Part shown: piece after piece, positions 17,406-26,017 of the stretch
How the letters are laid out: each line of letters starts with the position of its first letter
Numbering within the stretch: the stretch's first letter is position 1
Assembly: GCA_001802645.1 (NCBI GenBank)
Contig: MGZJ01000011.1
Coordinates: 17,286 to 49,905 of the forward strand
DNA length: 32,620 nt
Origin: Geobacteraceae bacterium GWC2_53_11
GTDB taxonomy: Bacteria > Desulfobacterota > Desulfuromonadia > Geobacterales > Pseudopelobacteraceae
Direction of reading: 5' to 3'
Notes under the pieces: generated by a model
Seen by the model: only the letters and a program-made list of their open reading frames with translations
The model's database searches: none
What the model was told of the DNA's origin: nothing
Made by a program: the position numbers and the translations under genes

Positions 17406-19257
17406 AACGCATCCTTATCAGGTCGACATTGGATTTCATTTCCGGAGAAATACGTACAGCTTTATCCAGCATCATAACCGCCTCCTGATACCTGGTAATT
17501 CCGGCAAGAAACTCTCCCGCTTCCAGATAACTATTTGCATAAATCAGGATTGCTTTTCCGGTATCAAGATCAAGAAATGACTGTTTTTCCAGGATTCCGC
17601 GGCTATTATAGTTATCCCATACTGAAATATCAGGCAGTCCAAGCGGCTCGCTATTTTTCCTAATGCAGTAGACAATTCCACGTTGAATCGGTTGGTACTC
17701 CTTAAACTCGACTGAATACCGGGTTGAAAAATCAACATAAACCGGCCTGCTGCTAAGATTCTCAGTTACCGCAATACGCAACGCTGTTTCCGGGCCAAAT
17801 GAGGTTGTGTCAAACTTTCTCAGATTGCTCTCTTTGAAGATGCGCGGCATGGAATCAAGATACCAGTCAAAAACCAGATGAGGGGTGTGAGGCAGATCAA
17901 TGTCTTCACGCATCCGTTCGACACCCTGCAGGTACCAGAGAGGGAACGCGCCGCTGTCACCCCAGGTAAACATGATGGCATTCTGCGGCAAAGACCGAAG
18001 CGAATTGGAAGCGTAATCAAAAGCGATATAATTTTTGTGCTGATCATTTTCGAAATAATTTACGGCACACAAAGCCGAAGGAAGCGAGAAAAACAACAGC
18101 GTAACAACTCCGTAAACCTTCGCATCAATACGCTCCGGCAAACGTGCTGTGCGCACCGCATAGCCGAGCAGACAAAAGAGTCCGATGCCGATCATGACAG
18201 ATGTCAGCAAATAAAGCGGCGTGAAGAATTCTTCCGTTAAAAAGATTACTTCTCTTGGTGTGTTCAAATAACCGGCAATCACAAGCAGAAAGACGATGAC
18301 AGACGCGAAATAGGCAATAAGAACGGTCCGGTTCTTCCTCCAGAGGTATACGAGACCGAGCAGCGTCAAAACGACACCGAGCCAGGTAAACTCCCGTGAA
18401 ACATTAAATGCTCTGATTTGTGCCCACAAAAGCGAGAGATCCCGCACAGGGGGGTCGGTCGGATACCCCTTGCGGAGAAAATGCCACAAAAAATTACCAA
18501 CCGTTTTGGGGTCACCCCAGTTAAGCAGAGGGTTAGTCAAAGCCCGGAGCGGCAGATACAGGTGAACCAGAAACCCGAGCAGGGCAAAAGCCGTAGCGAG
18601 AACAAGCTCCTTGACGCGCGTTATCATGCGCCAGTCGGTCAGCACGATGATGAGAAACCAGGCCGGTAACAGCAGCACGATAGTTTGATGCACCGCCATG
18701 GACAGGCCGGCAAGAAACGTACAGACATAGACATAAGAAGGACGTTCATTTCCTTCCCGGTACTGTTCCTGCCACTTCAGCAAAAGATAAAAAATTATCG
18801 CTGAAATGAATGCCAGCAATGGGTAGGGTTTGTCATGATTCGATTGCAGCCACAAACGGGGCGTAACGGCAAACGAAAGAGCTGCAGCCAGACCAGCAAA
18901 ATTGACCGCAATCCGGTTAAAGCGTTCATCTTCAAGCAACGATTCTTTAGCCAGCAGCACGGTCGTTAAGATGTACACCATCAGACATGCCAGGGAGGAG
19001 GAGACAGCCGTTGCAACATTCACCCGGAACGCTATGTTGCCGAGCGGCAGCCAGGTAAAAGGTTTGGCGTACATCAGGAACAGCGGATAACCGGGAGAAT
19101 GGGCTGAACCGAGCGAAGCGGTCGCTGTCAGAAATTCTCCACTGTCAAAGAATGTTACCGATGGCGCCAGCGTGGCCATGTACAGGCCAAACGGGACGAT
19201 GAATGACAGAATAAGAAAAATATTCAGTTTGTTTTTTTTGAATCCGGGTAAACTCAT
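17389..19257 (-). CDS. DUF2723-family multispanning membrane protein with TPR-like tail
   Basis: This 622-residue protein starts with a membrane segment followed by the DUF2723 hallmark PSVTFFDSGEFLTA and GSAHSPGYPLF. It continues with about ten further hydrophobic helices up to about residue 400. This family is related to GT-C-fold protein O-mannosyl- and oligosaccharyl-transferases that use lipid-linked sugars at the outer face of the membrane, the DSGEF acidic residues being typical. The C-terminal 200 residues are soluble and end in a TPR-like helix pair. Its start overlaps the stop of the upstream flippase-like gene as ATGA (19254-19257). The pairing with a flippase-like protein suggests a role in glycan or lipid modification, which is inference. 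No substrate can be read from sequence. Confidence 0.85.
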   Translation of the reverse strand: MSLPGFKKNKLNIFLILSFIVPFGLYMATLAPSVTFFDSGEFLTATASLGSAHSPGYPLFLMYAKPFTWLPLGNIAFRVNVATAVSSSLACLMVYILTTVLLAKESLLEDERFNRIAVNFAGLAAALSFAVTPRLWLQSNHDKPYPLLAFISAIIFYLLLKWQEQYREGNERPSYVYVCTFLAGLSMAVHQTIVLLLPAWFLIIVLTDWRMITRVKELVLATAFALLGFLVHLYLPLRALTNPLLNWGDPKTVGNFLWHFLRKGYPTDPPVRDLSLLWAQIRAFNVSREFTWLGVVLTLLGLVYLWRKNRTVLIAYFASVIVFLLVIAGYLNTPREVIFLTEEFFTPLYLLTSVMIGIGLFCLLGYAVRTARLPERIDAKVYGVVTLLFFSLPSALCAVNYFENDQHKNYIAFDYASNSLRSLPQNAIMFTWGDSGAFPLWYLQGVERMREDIDLPHTPHLVFDWYLDSMPRIFKESNLRKFDTTSFGPETALRIAVTENLSSRPVYVDFSTRYSVEFKEYQPIQRGIVYCIRKNSEPLGLPDISVWDNYNSRGILEKQSFLDLDTGKAILIYANSYLEAGEFLAGITRYQEAVMMLDKAVRISPEMKSNVDLIRMRYALGR

Positions 19258-20264
19258 CTGGCTTTTTCCACCCTTTGAAGTTCGTTAAGTGAAAGCTTGT
19301 TTTTCCAGAGGTAATACAATCCGGCGATTATGACGGGGAAAAAACCTGTACCGTGCATAATCAACGCAATACTGACGGATGTGGTTTCAGGGACGCCGAA
19401 TACGGCGAGCCCCTTGTAACAGGCATAATGGTAGGTTCCGATATAACCCGGAGAAGCAGGTACCATGACCGCAAAAACGAGCATAACCAAAATAAATATT
19501 GATGCAGTCACCGGCAGATGGACATTAAACGAACGGAGCGTCATATCAACCGGAAGTATGCAAAACAACCAGATTCCGCCCGATGTCAGAAGAAGCGCGG
19601 CAATATGCTGCCCTCGTGATGACAGCCTGATTCCCCCGATGAAAGAACCAAGAAGAGGGATAAGTTTTTCGGAAAAACTTTGGGGAAATGGCTTCAACAC
19701 ATAGCGAACTGCAGACAATGTTCGCATTGTCTGCTGCTTTAACAGATACAAAAACAGAACAATACCGCAATACAGGAAAAACATAATCGCCCCGCCAGCC
19801 CTGAGTGCGCCGGCAGCATCTTCCATCCCGGACGGCAGTTGAATAGTAAACAGCGCTATCAGAAGCAGTATCAACACGGTAAAACCGTCAAAGAGACGAT
19901 CAATTACCAGTGAGGCAAACACCTCAGGAGCTTCAAGATTTTCTCGCTGGGCTAACGTATAAGCGCGAACAAACTCACCCAAACGGGCCGGTAAGAGATT
20001 ATTGGCCATATAACCGATTATCGTTGCCGGAAAGAGTGAAGAAAGCGGAATGGATTTGCACGAGATCAGCAGATAATGCCAGCGGACAGCACGTAGAAAA
20101 AAGCTTATGAACGTAAAACAGATTGCCAGAAATACATAGCGATAATCTGCGGAGCGAAGAGCGCCGCCAAGCAATGTAAAATCTATTTTTCTGAACAGCA
20201 GTGCCATAAAAAACAGACTGACAGCGATTCCAAGCCAGAACTTCATATCAATTTTAGGACGCAC
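19254..20264 (-). CDS. Lysylphosphatidylglycerol synthetase TM-region / UPF0104 flippase-like membrane protein
   Basis: The 336-residue integral membrane protein has about eight hydrophobic helices and typical family motifs: a conserved RAVRWHYLL after the second helix, NNLLPARLGEFVRAY, and a late PASPGYIGTYHY. This architecture matches the LPG_synthase_TM/AglD-like family, often called flippase-like domain proteins. The catalytic aminoacyl-transfer domain of MprF is absent, so it is not an LPG synthase. It overlaps ribF by 11 bases upstream and the DUF2723 gene by 4 bases downstream, so the three are tightly coupled. Function is inferred to be lipid-linked precursor transport, with low certainty. 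Confidence 0.85.
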   Translation of the reverse strand: MRPKIDMKFWLGIAVSLFFMALLFRKIDFTLLGGALRSADYRYVFLAICFTFISFFLRAVRWHYLLISCKSIPLSSLFPATIIGYMANNLLPARLGEFVRAYTLAQRENLEAPEVFASLVIDRLFDGFTVLILLLIALFTIQLPSGMEDAAGALRAGGAIMFFLYCGIVLFLYLLKQQTMRTLSAVRYVLKPFPQSFSEKLIPLLGSFIGGIRLSSRGQHIAALLLTSGGIWLFCILPVDMTLRSFNVHLPVTASIFILVMLVFAVMVPASPGYIGTYHYACYKGLAVFGVPETTSVSIALIMHGTGFFPVIIAGLYYLWKNKLSLNELQRVEKAR

Positions 20265-21228
20265 GGGTTTCCGATCTCTTGGTAAACTTCAGATAGTCTT
20301 TATTCAGGCTTTCCAGCACGATTCGAGTGTTTGCCACATCCTGGCCGATTGCGGTCTTCAGAGCAGCGGCGTCAGGAAACTTTTGTTCCGGGCGCAACCT
20401 GTGCACAAAGTGAACCGTAATCTCATGATCGTAAATGATGCCGGAATAATCAAGCAGGAACACTTCAACTGTCCTGGAGTTTGCGCCGAAAGTCGGATTG
20501 CAACCGATATTGCAGGCACCTTTGACACACTGCCCGTCAACCATGGCCATTACGGCATAAACGCCATCAGGCGGCAAGAGTTCGTTGGGGGTGGCCAGAT
20601 TAGCTGTAGGAAAGCCGAGTGAATGGCCAATGTCACGGCCATGCACAACGGTCCCGGAGATCTGGTAATAGCGGCCGAGAATTTGAGAAGCGGCCTCCAT
20701 GTCTCCCTCAACGACCGCCGACCTTACAAGGCTGCTGCTGAAGACAACACCGTCCTCTCCAATCGGAGGGAGATCTTCCAGGGTGAACCCATGCAGCGCG
20801 CCGAGATGCTCCAGTGTCTGGTAATTTCCTTCCCGGTTCCTGCCAAATGCATAATCATGCCCGATAATAATATGCTTCATACCCAGAGGAGTGCAGAGAA
20901 CGTTGACGACAAAGTCGTTGGCTGACAGCAGGGAGAATTCCTTGGAAAATGGCACCACGATCAGATAATCAATTCCGGACTCCTCGATTAAGTCGACCTT
21001 TTGTTCAAATGTCGTAATCATGAAAGGAGCTGCATCAGGAGCAAGTATTTTTAAGGGGTGCGGCTCAAACGTAACCACGACCGAAGGGAGGCCGCGCTCT
21101 TCACTCGTGCGTTTCAAATGGGCAAAGATTTCGGCATGGCCGCGATGGACACCGTCAAAATTGCCAATGGTGACAATGGAAGCAGTGAGAATAGTACTGT
21201 ATATATTTGTTCCCGTTACAATCTGCAT
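20254..21228 (-). CDS. ribF: Bifunctional riboflavin kinase / FAD synthetase RibF
   Basis: This 324-residue enzyme makes FMN and then FAD. The N-terminal nucleotidyltransferase domain has TIGNFDGVHRGH and the later GHDYAFGRNREGN. The C-terminal riboflavin kinase domain begins near GRYYQISGTVVHGRD and contains GFPTANL and the substrate-binding TFG near NPTFG. Both domains look complete. It starts 7 bases after recG ends and is clearly cotranscribed with it. Confidence 0.97.
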   Translation of the reverse strand: MQIVTGTNIYSTILTASIVTIGNFDGVHRGHAEIFAHLKRTSEERGLPSVVVTFEPHPLKILAPDAAPFMITTFEQKVDLIEESGIDYLIVVPFSKEFSLLSANDFVVNVLCTPLGMKHIIIGHDYAFGRNREGNYQTLEHLGALHGFTLEDLPPIGEDGVVFSSSLVRSAVVEGDMEAASQILGRYYQISGTVVHGRDIGHSLGFPTANLATPNELLPPDGVYAVMAMVDGQCVKGACNIGCNPTFGANSRTVEVFLLDYSGIIYDHEITVHFVHRLRPEQKFPDAAALKTAIGQDVANTRIVLESLNKDYLKFTKRSETRAS

Positions 21229-21235
21229 CAGGTTC

Positions 21236-23554
21236 CTATCCTATTGTCGCAAGTTCCAAACGTTTGCCCCAGCGACGCAGCAGTTCATCATGGAGCGGAG
21301 CATGGGCCGGTCCGTTCAGTTCCGCATCGTGCTCCAGCAGATCAAACGCAGCCCGGCGGGCTTTTTCCAGCAGAGTGCCGTCCCTCAGTATGTTGGCGAC
21401 CCGAAAATCAGGCATGCCTGCCTGGCGGGTACCAAGGAAATCGCCCGGCCCCCTGATTTCCAGGTCAGCCTCGGCTATCCGGAAACCGTCACCGGTTGAC
21501 TCCATCACCCGTAGCCGTTTTTCACCGTCTTCCGACAATTTTCCGGTGGTCATCAGAATACAGTATGACTTCTCCCTGCCGCGCCCTACCCTGCCCCGCA
21601 ACTGATGCAGCTGGGAAAGTCCAAACCGTTCGGCGTGTTCAATCACCATCACCGTCGCATTCGGCACGTCAATGCCGACCTCTATGACGGTGGTCGAAAC
21701 AAGAATATCGAATTCCCGCGACGTAAAGGAAGCCATGACCGCTTCCTTCTCCACCGGGCTTAACCGGCCATGCAGGAGCCCTACCCGTAAACCGGGAAAT
21801 ATATCGGCCTGCAGATGTTCCGCCATCTGGCTGGCAGCCTTGAGGTCGGTCTTTTCCGACTCTTCCACCAACGGGTAAATAACGTAGACCTGCCGCCCCT
21901 TGCCCACTTCGTCGCGGATCATACCATAGAGTTGTGGCCGCCGGGACTCAAAATATATTTTTGTCTCAACCGGAATTCGGCCGGGAGGCATTTCGTCAAT
22001 GACCGAGAGGTCAAGGTCGCCAAACAGTGTCATGGCCAGAGTACGCGGGATCGGAGTTGCGGTCATGACCAGGATATCAGGATTGGTCCCCTTCTTTTTA
22101 AGCACTCCCCGCTGGAGAACGCCAAAACGGTGCTGTTCGTCAATGACGCCCAGTCCCAGCCTGGCAAATTCCACTTTTTCCTGAATGACCGCATGAGTGC
22201 CGATGACAATCCGCGCAGTACCATTGGCAACCCGCTCAAGAGCCTCTTTCTTGGCCTTACCCTTGAGGCCGGCCGTAATCAGGGTAACTTCAATGCCCAT
22301 CTGACCGCACCAGCGGTGCATAGTATGCCAGTGCTGCTCAGCAAGTATTTCGGTGGGTGCCATAATGGCCACCTGGTAGTCGTTCTCAACTGCGATCAGT
22401 GCCGCCATCAAGGCAACGAGGGTCTTGCCGCTTCCCACATCTCCCTGAACCAGACGGTGCATCGGATGCGGAGCCATCATATCGGTCTTTATCTCCGCCA
22501 GCACTCTCCGCTGCGCAGCTGTCAGTTCAAAGGGAAGCAGCCGGGCCAATTCTTTGGTGTAGCGGTGCGTAACGTGAAAGGCGATCCCCTCTTCCAGCAC
22601 CACCCCACGCTTTTTCAGGGCAAGCCCCAACTCCCAAAAGAAGAATTCATCAAACGCCAGCGCCTGATGCGCCGGTGTGGCACCGTCATTGAGTCCGGAC
22701 AGATCGGCTTCGGGAGGCGGTGCATGCACTTGACCAAGCGCCTCACGGAGCGAGGGAAACCCCGGAGGGCAGAGTTCAGCCGGCACAACGCTGTCAATAT
22801 TGGACAGAAAATTATCGACAACTTCGCGCATCACCCGGCGCATCGTTTTCTGATGAATCCCCTCTGACAGCGGATAAACGGGAACGATCCGTCCGAAATT
22901 GGCCGGATCAGCGTCAATAACCGATTGGATGCCCCCACCTTCGGGCAGCCACTCCGCATCGGGATGATGCACTTCACGCTGATAACCGAACTGGTGCACC
23001 TCTCCGCTGAAAACGCCGACGCGCCCGATCTTCCAGGTCCGCTTCATCCAGGTCGCGTTGGCATGAAACCACTTGCAGGCAATCGTGCCGGAATCATCAC
23101 GCACCAGTACTTCAAAAACGCGCCGTCCACCCTTGGTTGTTGTCGCATCGGCAGAGAGTACCGTTCCTGAAAAAACGGCGCTCTGCCCGGGGGCGAGTGA
23201 AGCGACCGGCATCAGGTTACGGCGATCTTCGTAGCGTAGCGGCAGCAGATAGAGGAGATCTTCAACCGTGCGGATATCCCGTTTTTCGAGAAGAGCGGCC
23301 AGCTTCGGGCCAATGCCCTTGATGAACTGGATGCCGATTTGCAGGTTCTTACGGGAAATGGAAGCTTTCAGGCTTTTGCCGTCAGCTGCTGCAGGTAGTG
23401 CCGGCGATGCAACGACAACTCGGACAGGACGGAGAACCAGTTCACCGTTCACCTCTTCAACGGCAAGAGAATCGCCCGGTGTGAGACCAAGTTTTTTCAG
23501 GATTTCAATAGGGAGGGCAATGGAATTGTGTTCGGAAAGTTTAACTGTGGACAT
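21236..23554 (-). CDS. recG: ATP-dependent DNA helicase RecG with an N-terminal AbrB-like domain
   Basis: This superfamily 2 helicase remodels stalled forks and branched DNA. From ATG 23554 it has 772 residues, about 80 more than common RecG. The ATG six bases further upstream (23560) is in frame, but AGGA is better spaced for 23554. Residues 3-44 match a SpoVT/AbrB swapped-hairpin domain (VKLSEHNSIALPIEILKKLGL, then PGDSLAVEE and ELVLRP). A helix-hairpin-helix follows (IKGIGPKLAALLE), then the wedge/OB domain, Walker A GDVGSGKT (about 371-378), DEQHRFG, MTATPIPRT and QLRGRVGRG, and the C-terminal DFLGTRQAG. All helicase motifs are intact. The AbrB-like part is unusual; it could bind DNA or be a structural add-on. 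Confidence 0.95.
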   Translation of the reverse strand: MSTVKLSEHNSIALPIEILKKLGLTPGDSLAVEEVNGELVLRPVRVVVASPALPAAADGKSLKASISRKNLQIGIQFIKGIGPKLAALLEKRDIRTVEDLLYLLPLRYEDRRNLMPVASLAPGQSAVFSGTVLSADATTTKGGRRVFEVLVRDDSGTIACKWFHANATWMKRTWKIGRVGVFSGEVHQFGYQREVHHPDAEWLPEGGGIQSVIDADPANFGRIVPVYPLSEGIHQKTMRRVMREVVDNFLSNIDSVVPAELCPPGFPSLREALGQVHAPPPEADLSGLNDGATPAHQALAFDEFFFWELGLALKKRGVVLEEGIAFHVTHRYTKELARLLPFELTAAQRRVLAEIKTDMMAPHPMHRLVQGDVGSGKTLVALMAALIAVENDYQVAIMAPTEILAEQHWHTMHRWCGQMGIEVTLITAGLKGKAKKEALERVANGTARIVIGTHAVIQEKVEFARLGLGVIDEQHRFGVLQRGVLKKKGTNPDILVMTATPIPRTLAMTLFGDLDLSVIDEMPPGRIPVETKIYFESRRPQLYGMIRDEVGKGRQVYVIYPLVEESEKTDLKAASQMAEHLQADIFPGLRVGLLHGRLSPVEKEAVMASFTSREFDILVSTTVIEVGIDVPNATVMVIEHAERFGLSQLHQLRGRVGRGREKSYCILMTTGKLSEDGEKRLRVMESTGDGFRIAEADLEIRGPGDFLGTRQAGMPDFRVANILRDGTLLEKARRAAFDLLEHDAELNGPAHAPLHDELLRRWGKRLELATIG

Positions 23555-23596
23555 GCACATTCCTGCACCGTAACAAAGTGGGCTTCTGCGGCGGTA

Positions 23597-23625
23597 AACA
23601 TAATATTCTTACCGGTTATTGTCCA
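23597..23625 (-). promoter_or_regulatory. Possible promoter of the recG operon
   Basis: On the minus strand TGGACA (23625-23620), a 17-base spacer and TATGTT (23602-23597) lie about 40 bases upstream of the recG start. The match is moderate. It lies in the divergent gap between recG and the toxin-antitoxin genes. Confidence 0.35.
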
Positions 23626-23752
23626 CATAATTTCAGCCAGCTAATTCTCTTGTTGAGTAGGTCACGGATGTTTTATGGCTGAAGACTACAAACAGAAGAC
23701 AAAGACTGCATTACTCGATTGATGGGCGGCTTTTTCAAAGGATAAATCAACC

Positions 23753-23785
23753 TTGACATAAATATGGTATCACCTATACTACCAT
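23753..23785 (+). promoter_or_regulatory. Promoter and candidate operator of the PIN/RHH toxin-antitoxin pair
   Basis: TTGACA (23753-23758), a 16-base spacer and TATACT (23775-23780) form a near-consensus promoter. The toxin ATG at 23787 begins only six bases after the -10 box, so transcription should start at or next to the start codon. An inverted repeat ATGGTA (23764-23769) / TACCAT (23780-23785) covers the spacer and the -10, a natural site for the ribbon-helix-helix antitoxin to repress. Confidence 0.65.
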
Positions 23786-23786
23786 C

Positions 23787-24203
23787 ATGAAAGCAGATAT
23801 CGTTCTGGATACCAATGTTCTCGTAGCCGCGCTCAAATCGTCGCGTGGCGCCTCCTTTCGTCTGCTTTCGCAGGTTGAACTTGACCGTTTCACCCTGCAT
23901 GTATCCACTCCGCTCGTCACAGAATATGAGGCGGTTCTGAAACGTGGCATTACTTCACTGTCGGCTGAAGAGATCGACGATGTTATAGATTTTATCTGTT
24001 CGAGAGCAGTACTGAATAAAATCTTTTATCTTTGGCGACCGGTATTGAAAGACCCTGATGACGATTTTGTTCTGGAGCTTGCTGTCAAAGCCAATGCGGC
24101 AATTGTCACCTGGAACGTAGCCGACTTTAAACGCGCCGCGCGGTTTGGCATTGCCGTGATAACCCCGCGCGAATTTCTTGCATCACTGGAGGTACAACCA
24201 TGA
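23787..24203 (+). CDS. PIN-domain toxin of a type II toxin-antitoxin pair
   Basis: The 138-residue protein is a PIN-family RNase-like toxin of the 'putative toxin component, PIN family' type. Acidic active-site positions are visible: the Asp in VLDTNVLVAAL (residue 7), the Glu in LVTEYEAVL, the Asp cluster in DPDDDFVLELA, and a late Asp in TWNVADF. It is full length and intact. No ribosome-binding site precedes the ATG, and the promoter position predicts a leaderless mRNA. It overlaps the antitoxin start by four bases (ATGA, 24200-24203). The toxin-first order is the reverse of many toxin-antitoxin operons. The target RNA cannot be read from sequence. Confidence 0.9.
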   Translation: MKADIVLDTNVLVAALKSSRGASFRLLSQVELDRFTLHVSTPLVTEYEAVLKRGITSLSAEEIDDVIDFICSRAVLNKIFYLWRPVLKDPDDDFVLELAVKANAAIVTWNVADFKRAARFGIAVITPREFLASLEVQP

Positions 24204-24436
24204 GCGCAATCAGTGTTCGTCTTCCCGATTCGATCCATAAAATGGCCCGAGAAGTTGCCAGCGAGGATCATATTTCCCTTAATCAATTCATCGCCTCAGC
24301 GGTGGCTGAAAAGCTCTCCGCCCTGACAACAGAAACTTACCTTGCCGGTCGTGCTTCTCGTGGTTCTGCTGACAAGTTCCGTGCGGCTCTGGCCAAAGTA
24401 CCTGCGGTAGAGCCGGATGAATTTGACCGGTTGTGA
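24200..24436 (+). CDS. Ribbon-helix-helix antitoxin
   Basis: The 78-residue protein has an N-terminal Arc/CopG-like ribbon-helix-helix (SAISVRLPDSIHKMAREVA, then ISLNQFIASAVAEKL) and a C-terminal tail, residues 45-78, ending in PAVEPDEFDRL, which probably binds the toxin. GGAGG lies seven bases before the ATG, so translation should be stronger than for the leaderless toxin. That arrangement would keep antitoxin in excess. The protein most likely also binds the inverted repeat in the promoter. Confidence 0.88.
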   Translation: MSAISVRLPDSIHKMAREVASEDHISLNQFIASAVAEKLSALTTETYLAGRASRGSADKFRAALAKVPAVEPDEFDRL

Positions 24437-24626
24437 CGCATCACCTTCCTCCAGCGCTCACCACCTATCAAGAATGCCTTGAGCCAATGAACTCCGAACA
24501 CCAAACTCGACAAGAATAGATCGACCTTTAACTGGATTGCACTGGCTGGACTTTGGGAAGCAGATGGCTGGTTGATGCGGAATATGTCGCACGTAGCGAT
24601 TTCCAAGCCGCCTTGAATAAATCAGC

Positions 24627-24678
24627 TTGTCGATGCGGTGAATACCGGTTATAATCTCCGCAAGAGGTGCGGTGAATG
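24627..24678 (+). promoter_or_regulatory. Promoter of the fic gene with a 10-bp direct repeat
   Basis: TTGTCG (24627-24632), a 17-base spacer and a perfect TATAAT (24650-24655) precede the fic ATG at 24676. TGCGGTGAAT occurs twice, at 24634-24643 inside the spacer and at 24668-24677 across the start codon. This suggests a repressor site or a leftover duplication. The 190 bases before it (24437-24626) hold no gene I can support. Confidence 0.6.
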
Positions 24679-25782
24679 ACAGTATATATCCATGAATTGC
24701 CGGATTGGCCAAGGTTCCGCTGGAATCAGGACAGATTGCTGCAGCACCTTGCGGCAGTGCGTCACCGGCAGGGCCGCCTGATAGGGAGAATGGAAAGCAT
24801 CGGATTTTCTTCCCGTGCCGAAGCGGTGTTGAGCACGTTGACACAAGACGTCCTGAAATCCTGCGAGATCGAAGGCGAAATCTTAGGCAGAGATCAGGTA
24901 CGTTCTTCCATTGCAAGGCATCTGGGAATTGACATAGGAGCGCTCGCCCAAGCCGACAGAAACGTAGATGGCGTTGTTGAGATGATCCTTGACGCCACAC
25001 AGAACCACAATCAGCCGCTGACCAGGGAAAGGCTTTCTCATTGGCACTCACTGCTCTTTCCGGCACATGATCGCAGGAGCAGCAAGATCAAGGTTGGTGC
25101 CTGGCGCGATGATTCCCAGGGACCGATGCAGGTCATTTCGGGGCCATATGGCCGGGAGCGTGTTCATTTCGAAGCTCCGGCCGCTGATCGGGTCGATAAG
25201 GAGATGACTGTCTTTCTCGACTGGCTTAACAGTAACGACACCATGGATCTTGTGTTGAAAGCCGGGATTGCCCACCTCTGGTTCGTGACCATTCACCCCT
25301 TCGATGACGGCAACGGCAGGATTGCGCGCGCCATCGCCGACATGATGCTGGCACGGTCGGAGCAGAGCAGCCAGCGTTTTTACAGTATGTCATTGCAGAT
25401 ACGTCAGGAGCGAAACGCCTACTACGGTGGTCTGGAAGAGACGCAACGCGGAACGCTGGATATTTCCAATTGGCTGGAGTGGTTTCTGGATTGTCTGAGC
25501 CGGGCGATTGGAGCAGCGGAGGAGACTCTGGCAATTGTGACAGGCAAGGCCCGTTTCTGGGAGTCCTGCGCCGGAGTAGCTTTTAACGACCGGCAGCGAT
25601 TGCTCATCAACAAACTTCTGGATGGCTTTGAAGGCAAACTGACGACGTCCAAATGGGCCAAGCTGGCGAAGTGCTCGCAGGACACTGCGTTGCGCGATAT
25701 TCTCAGCCTGGTTGAGCGCGGCGTCCTTGTGAAGGATTCAGCTGGCGGTCGCAGCACCAGTTATTCTTTGCGGGAGTTTTGA
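24676..25782 (+). CDS. Fic-family AMP-transferase (DUF4172-Fic type)
   Basis: The 368-residue protein has an N-terminal DUF4172-like domain (IHELPDWPRFRWN), a Fic core with the complete catalytic motif HPFDDGNGR (His207), and a C-terminal winged-helix-like region (about residues 300-368). S62-xxx-E66-G67 in SCEIEG fits the (S/T)xxxE(G/N) inhibitory helix, placed before the core as in class II Fic proteins, so activity is probably autoinhibited. Fic enzymes usually transfer AMP to a hydroxyl of a target protein. The ATG has GAGGTG six bases upstream. Some solitary Fic proteins act in phage defence or as toxins; the location beside toxin-antitoxin genes agrees, but the target is unknown. Confidence 0.92.
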   Translation: MTVYIHELPDWPRFRWNQDRLLQHLAAVRHRQGRLIGRMESIGFSSRAEAVLSTLTQDVLKSCEIEGEILGRDQVRSSIARHLGIDIGALAQADRNVDGVVEMILDATQNHNQPLTRERLSHWHSLLFPAHDRRSSKIKVGAWRDDSQGPMQVISGPYGRERVHFEAPAADRVDKEMTVFLDWLNSNDTMDLVLKAGIAHLWFVTIHPFDDGNGRIARAIADMMLARSEQSSQRFYSMSLQIRQERNAYYGGLEETQRGTLDISNWLEWFLDCLSRAIGAAEETLAIVTGKARFWESCAGVAFNDRQRLLINKLLDGFEGKLTTSKWAKLAKCSQDTALRDILSLVERGVLVKDSAGGRSTSYSLREF

Positions 25783-26017
25783 TTTTGATGACAACAGGAG
25801 CCAGTTTTCCCTGGTATTTACATCCGGAATTCCTTGCTTTGCCCTGTATGGGAGATAGAGGTAGACCCAAAATGAGTCCTCCGGCTGTTGTTATCACACG
25901 GAGCCACGGAGCCACAGGGAAAACCAGGATAAAGGCTTTCAGATCTTTGGTAAACCAAGCCGGTTGACTTTTTGTATGTATTTCAATACTGTTGCGGCGG
26001 GCGCTAACGTGATCTTT
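25783..26017. other. Intergenic stretch with a short tandem repeat, no gene seen
   Basis: No convincing coding sequence was found between fic and the dapL relic. The 8-base unit CACGGAGC occurs in tandem about 2.4 times at 25897-25918. A 62-codon open frame from 25779 is of low complexity and has no recognised similarity, so it is not called. Confidence 0.5.

Noticed and set aside
21815-22867. 350-codon open frame on the plus strand opposite recG
   Set aside because: Antisense shadow within the helicase region, no recognised domain, no ribosome-binding site.
23661-23725. Very short frame starting MAEDYKQK in the gap between recG and the toxin gene
   Set aside because: Only about 15 codons, no ribosome-binding site and no similarity.
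24437-24626. Possible gene remnant before fic (a short stretch reading NWIALAGLWE)
   Set aside because: The similarity is a handful of residues with stops on both sides; it cannot be separated from chance.
25779-25967. 62-codon frame after fic
   Set aside because: It overlaps the fic end, lacks a ribosome-binding site and contains the tandem CACGGAGC repeat; no protein-like pattern.
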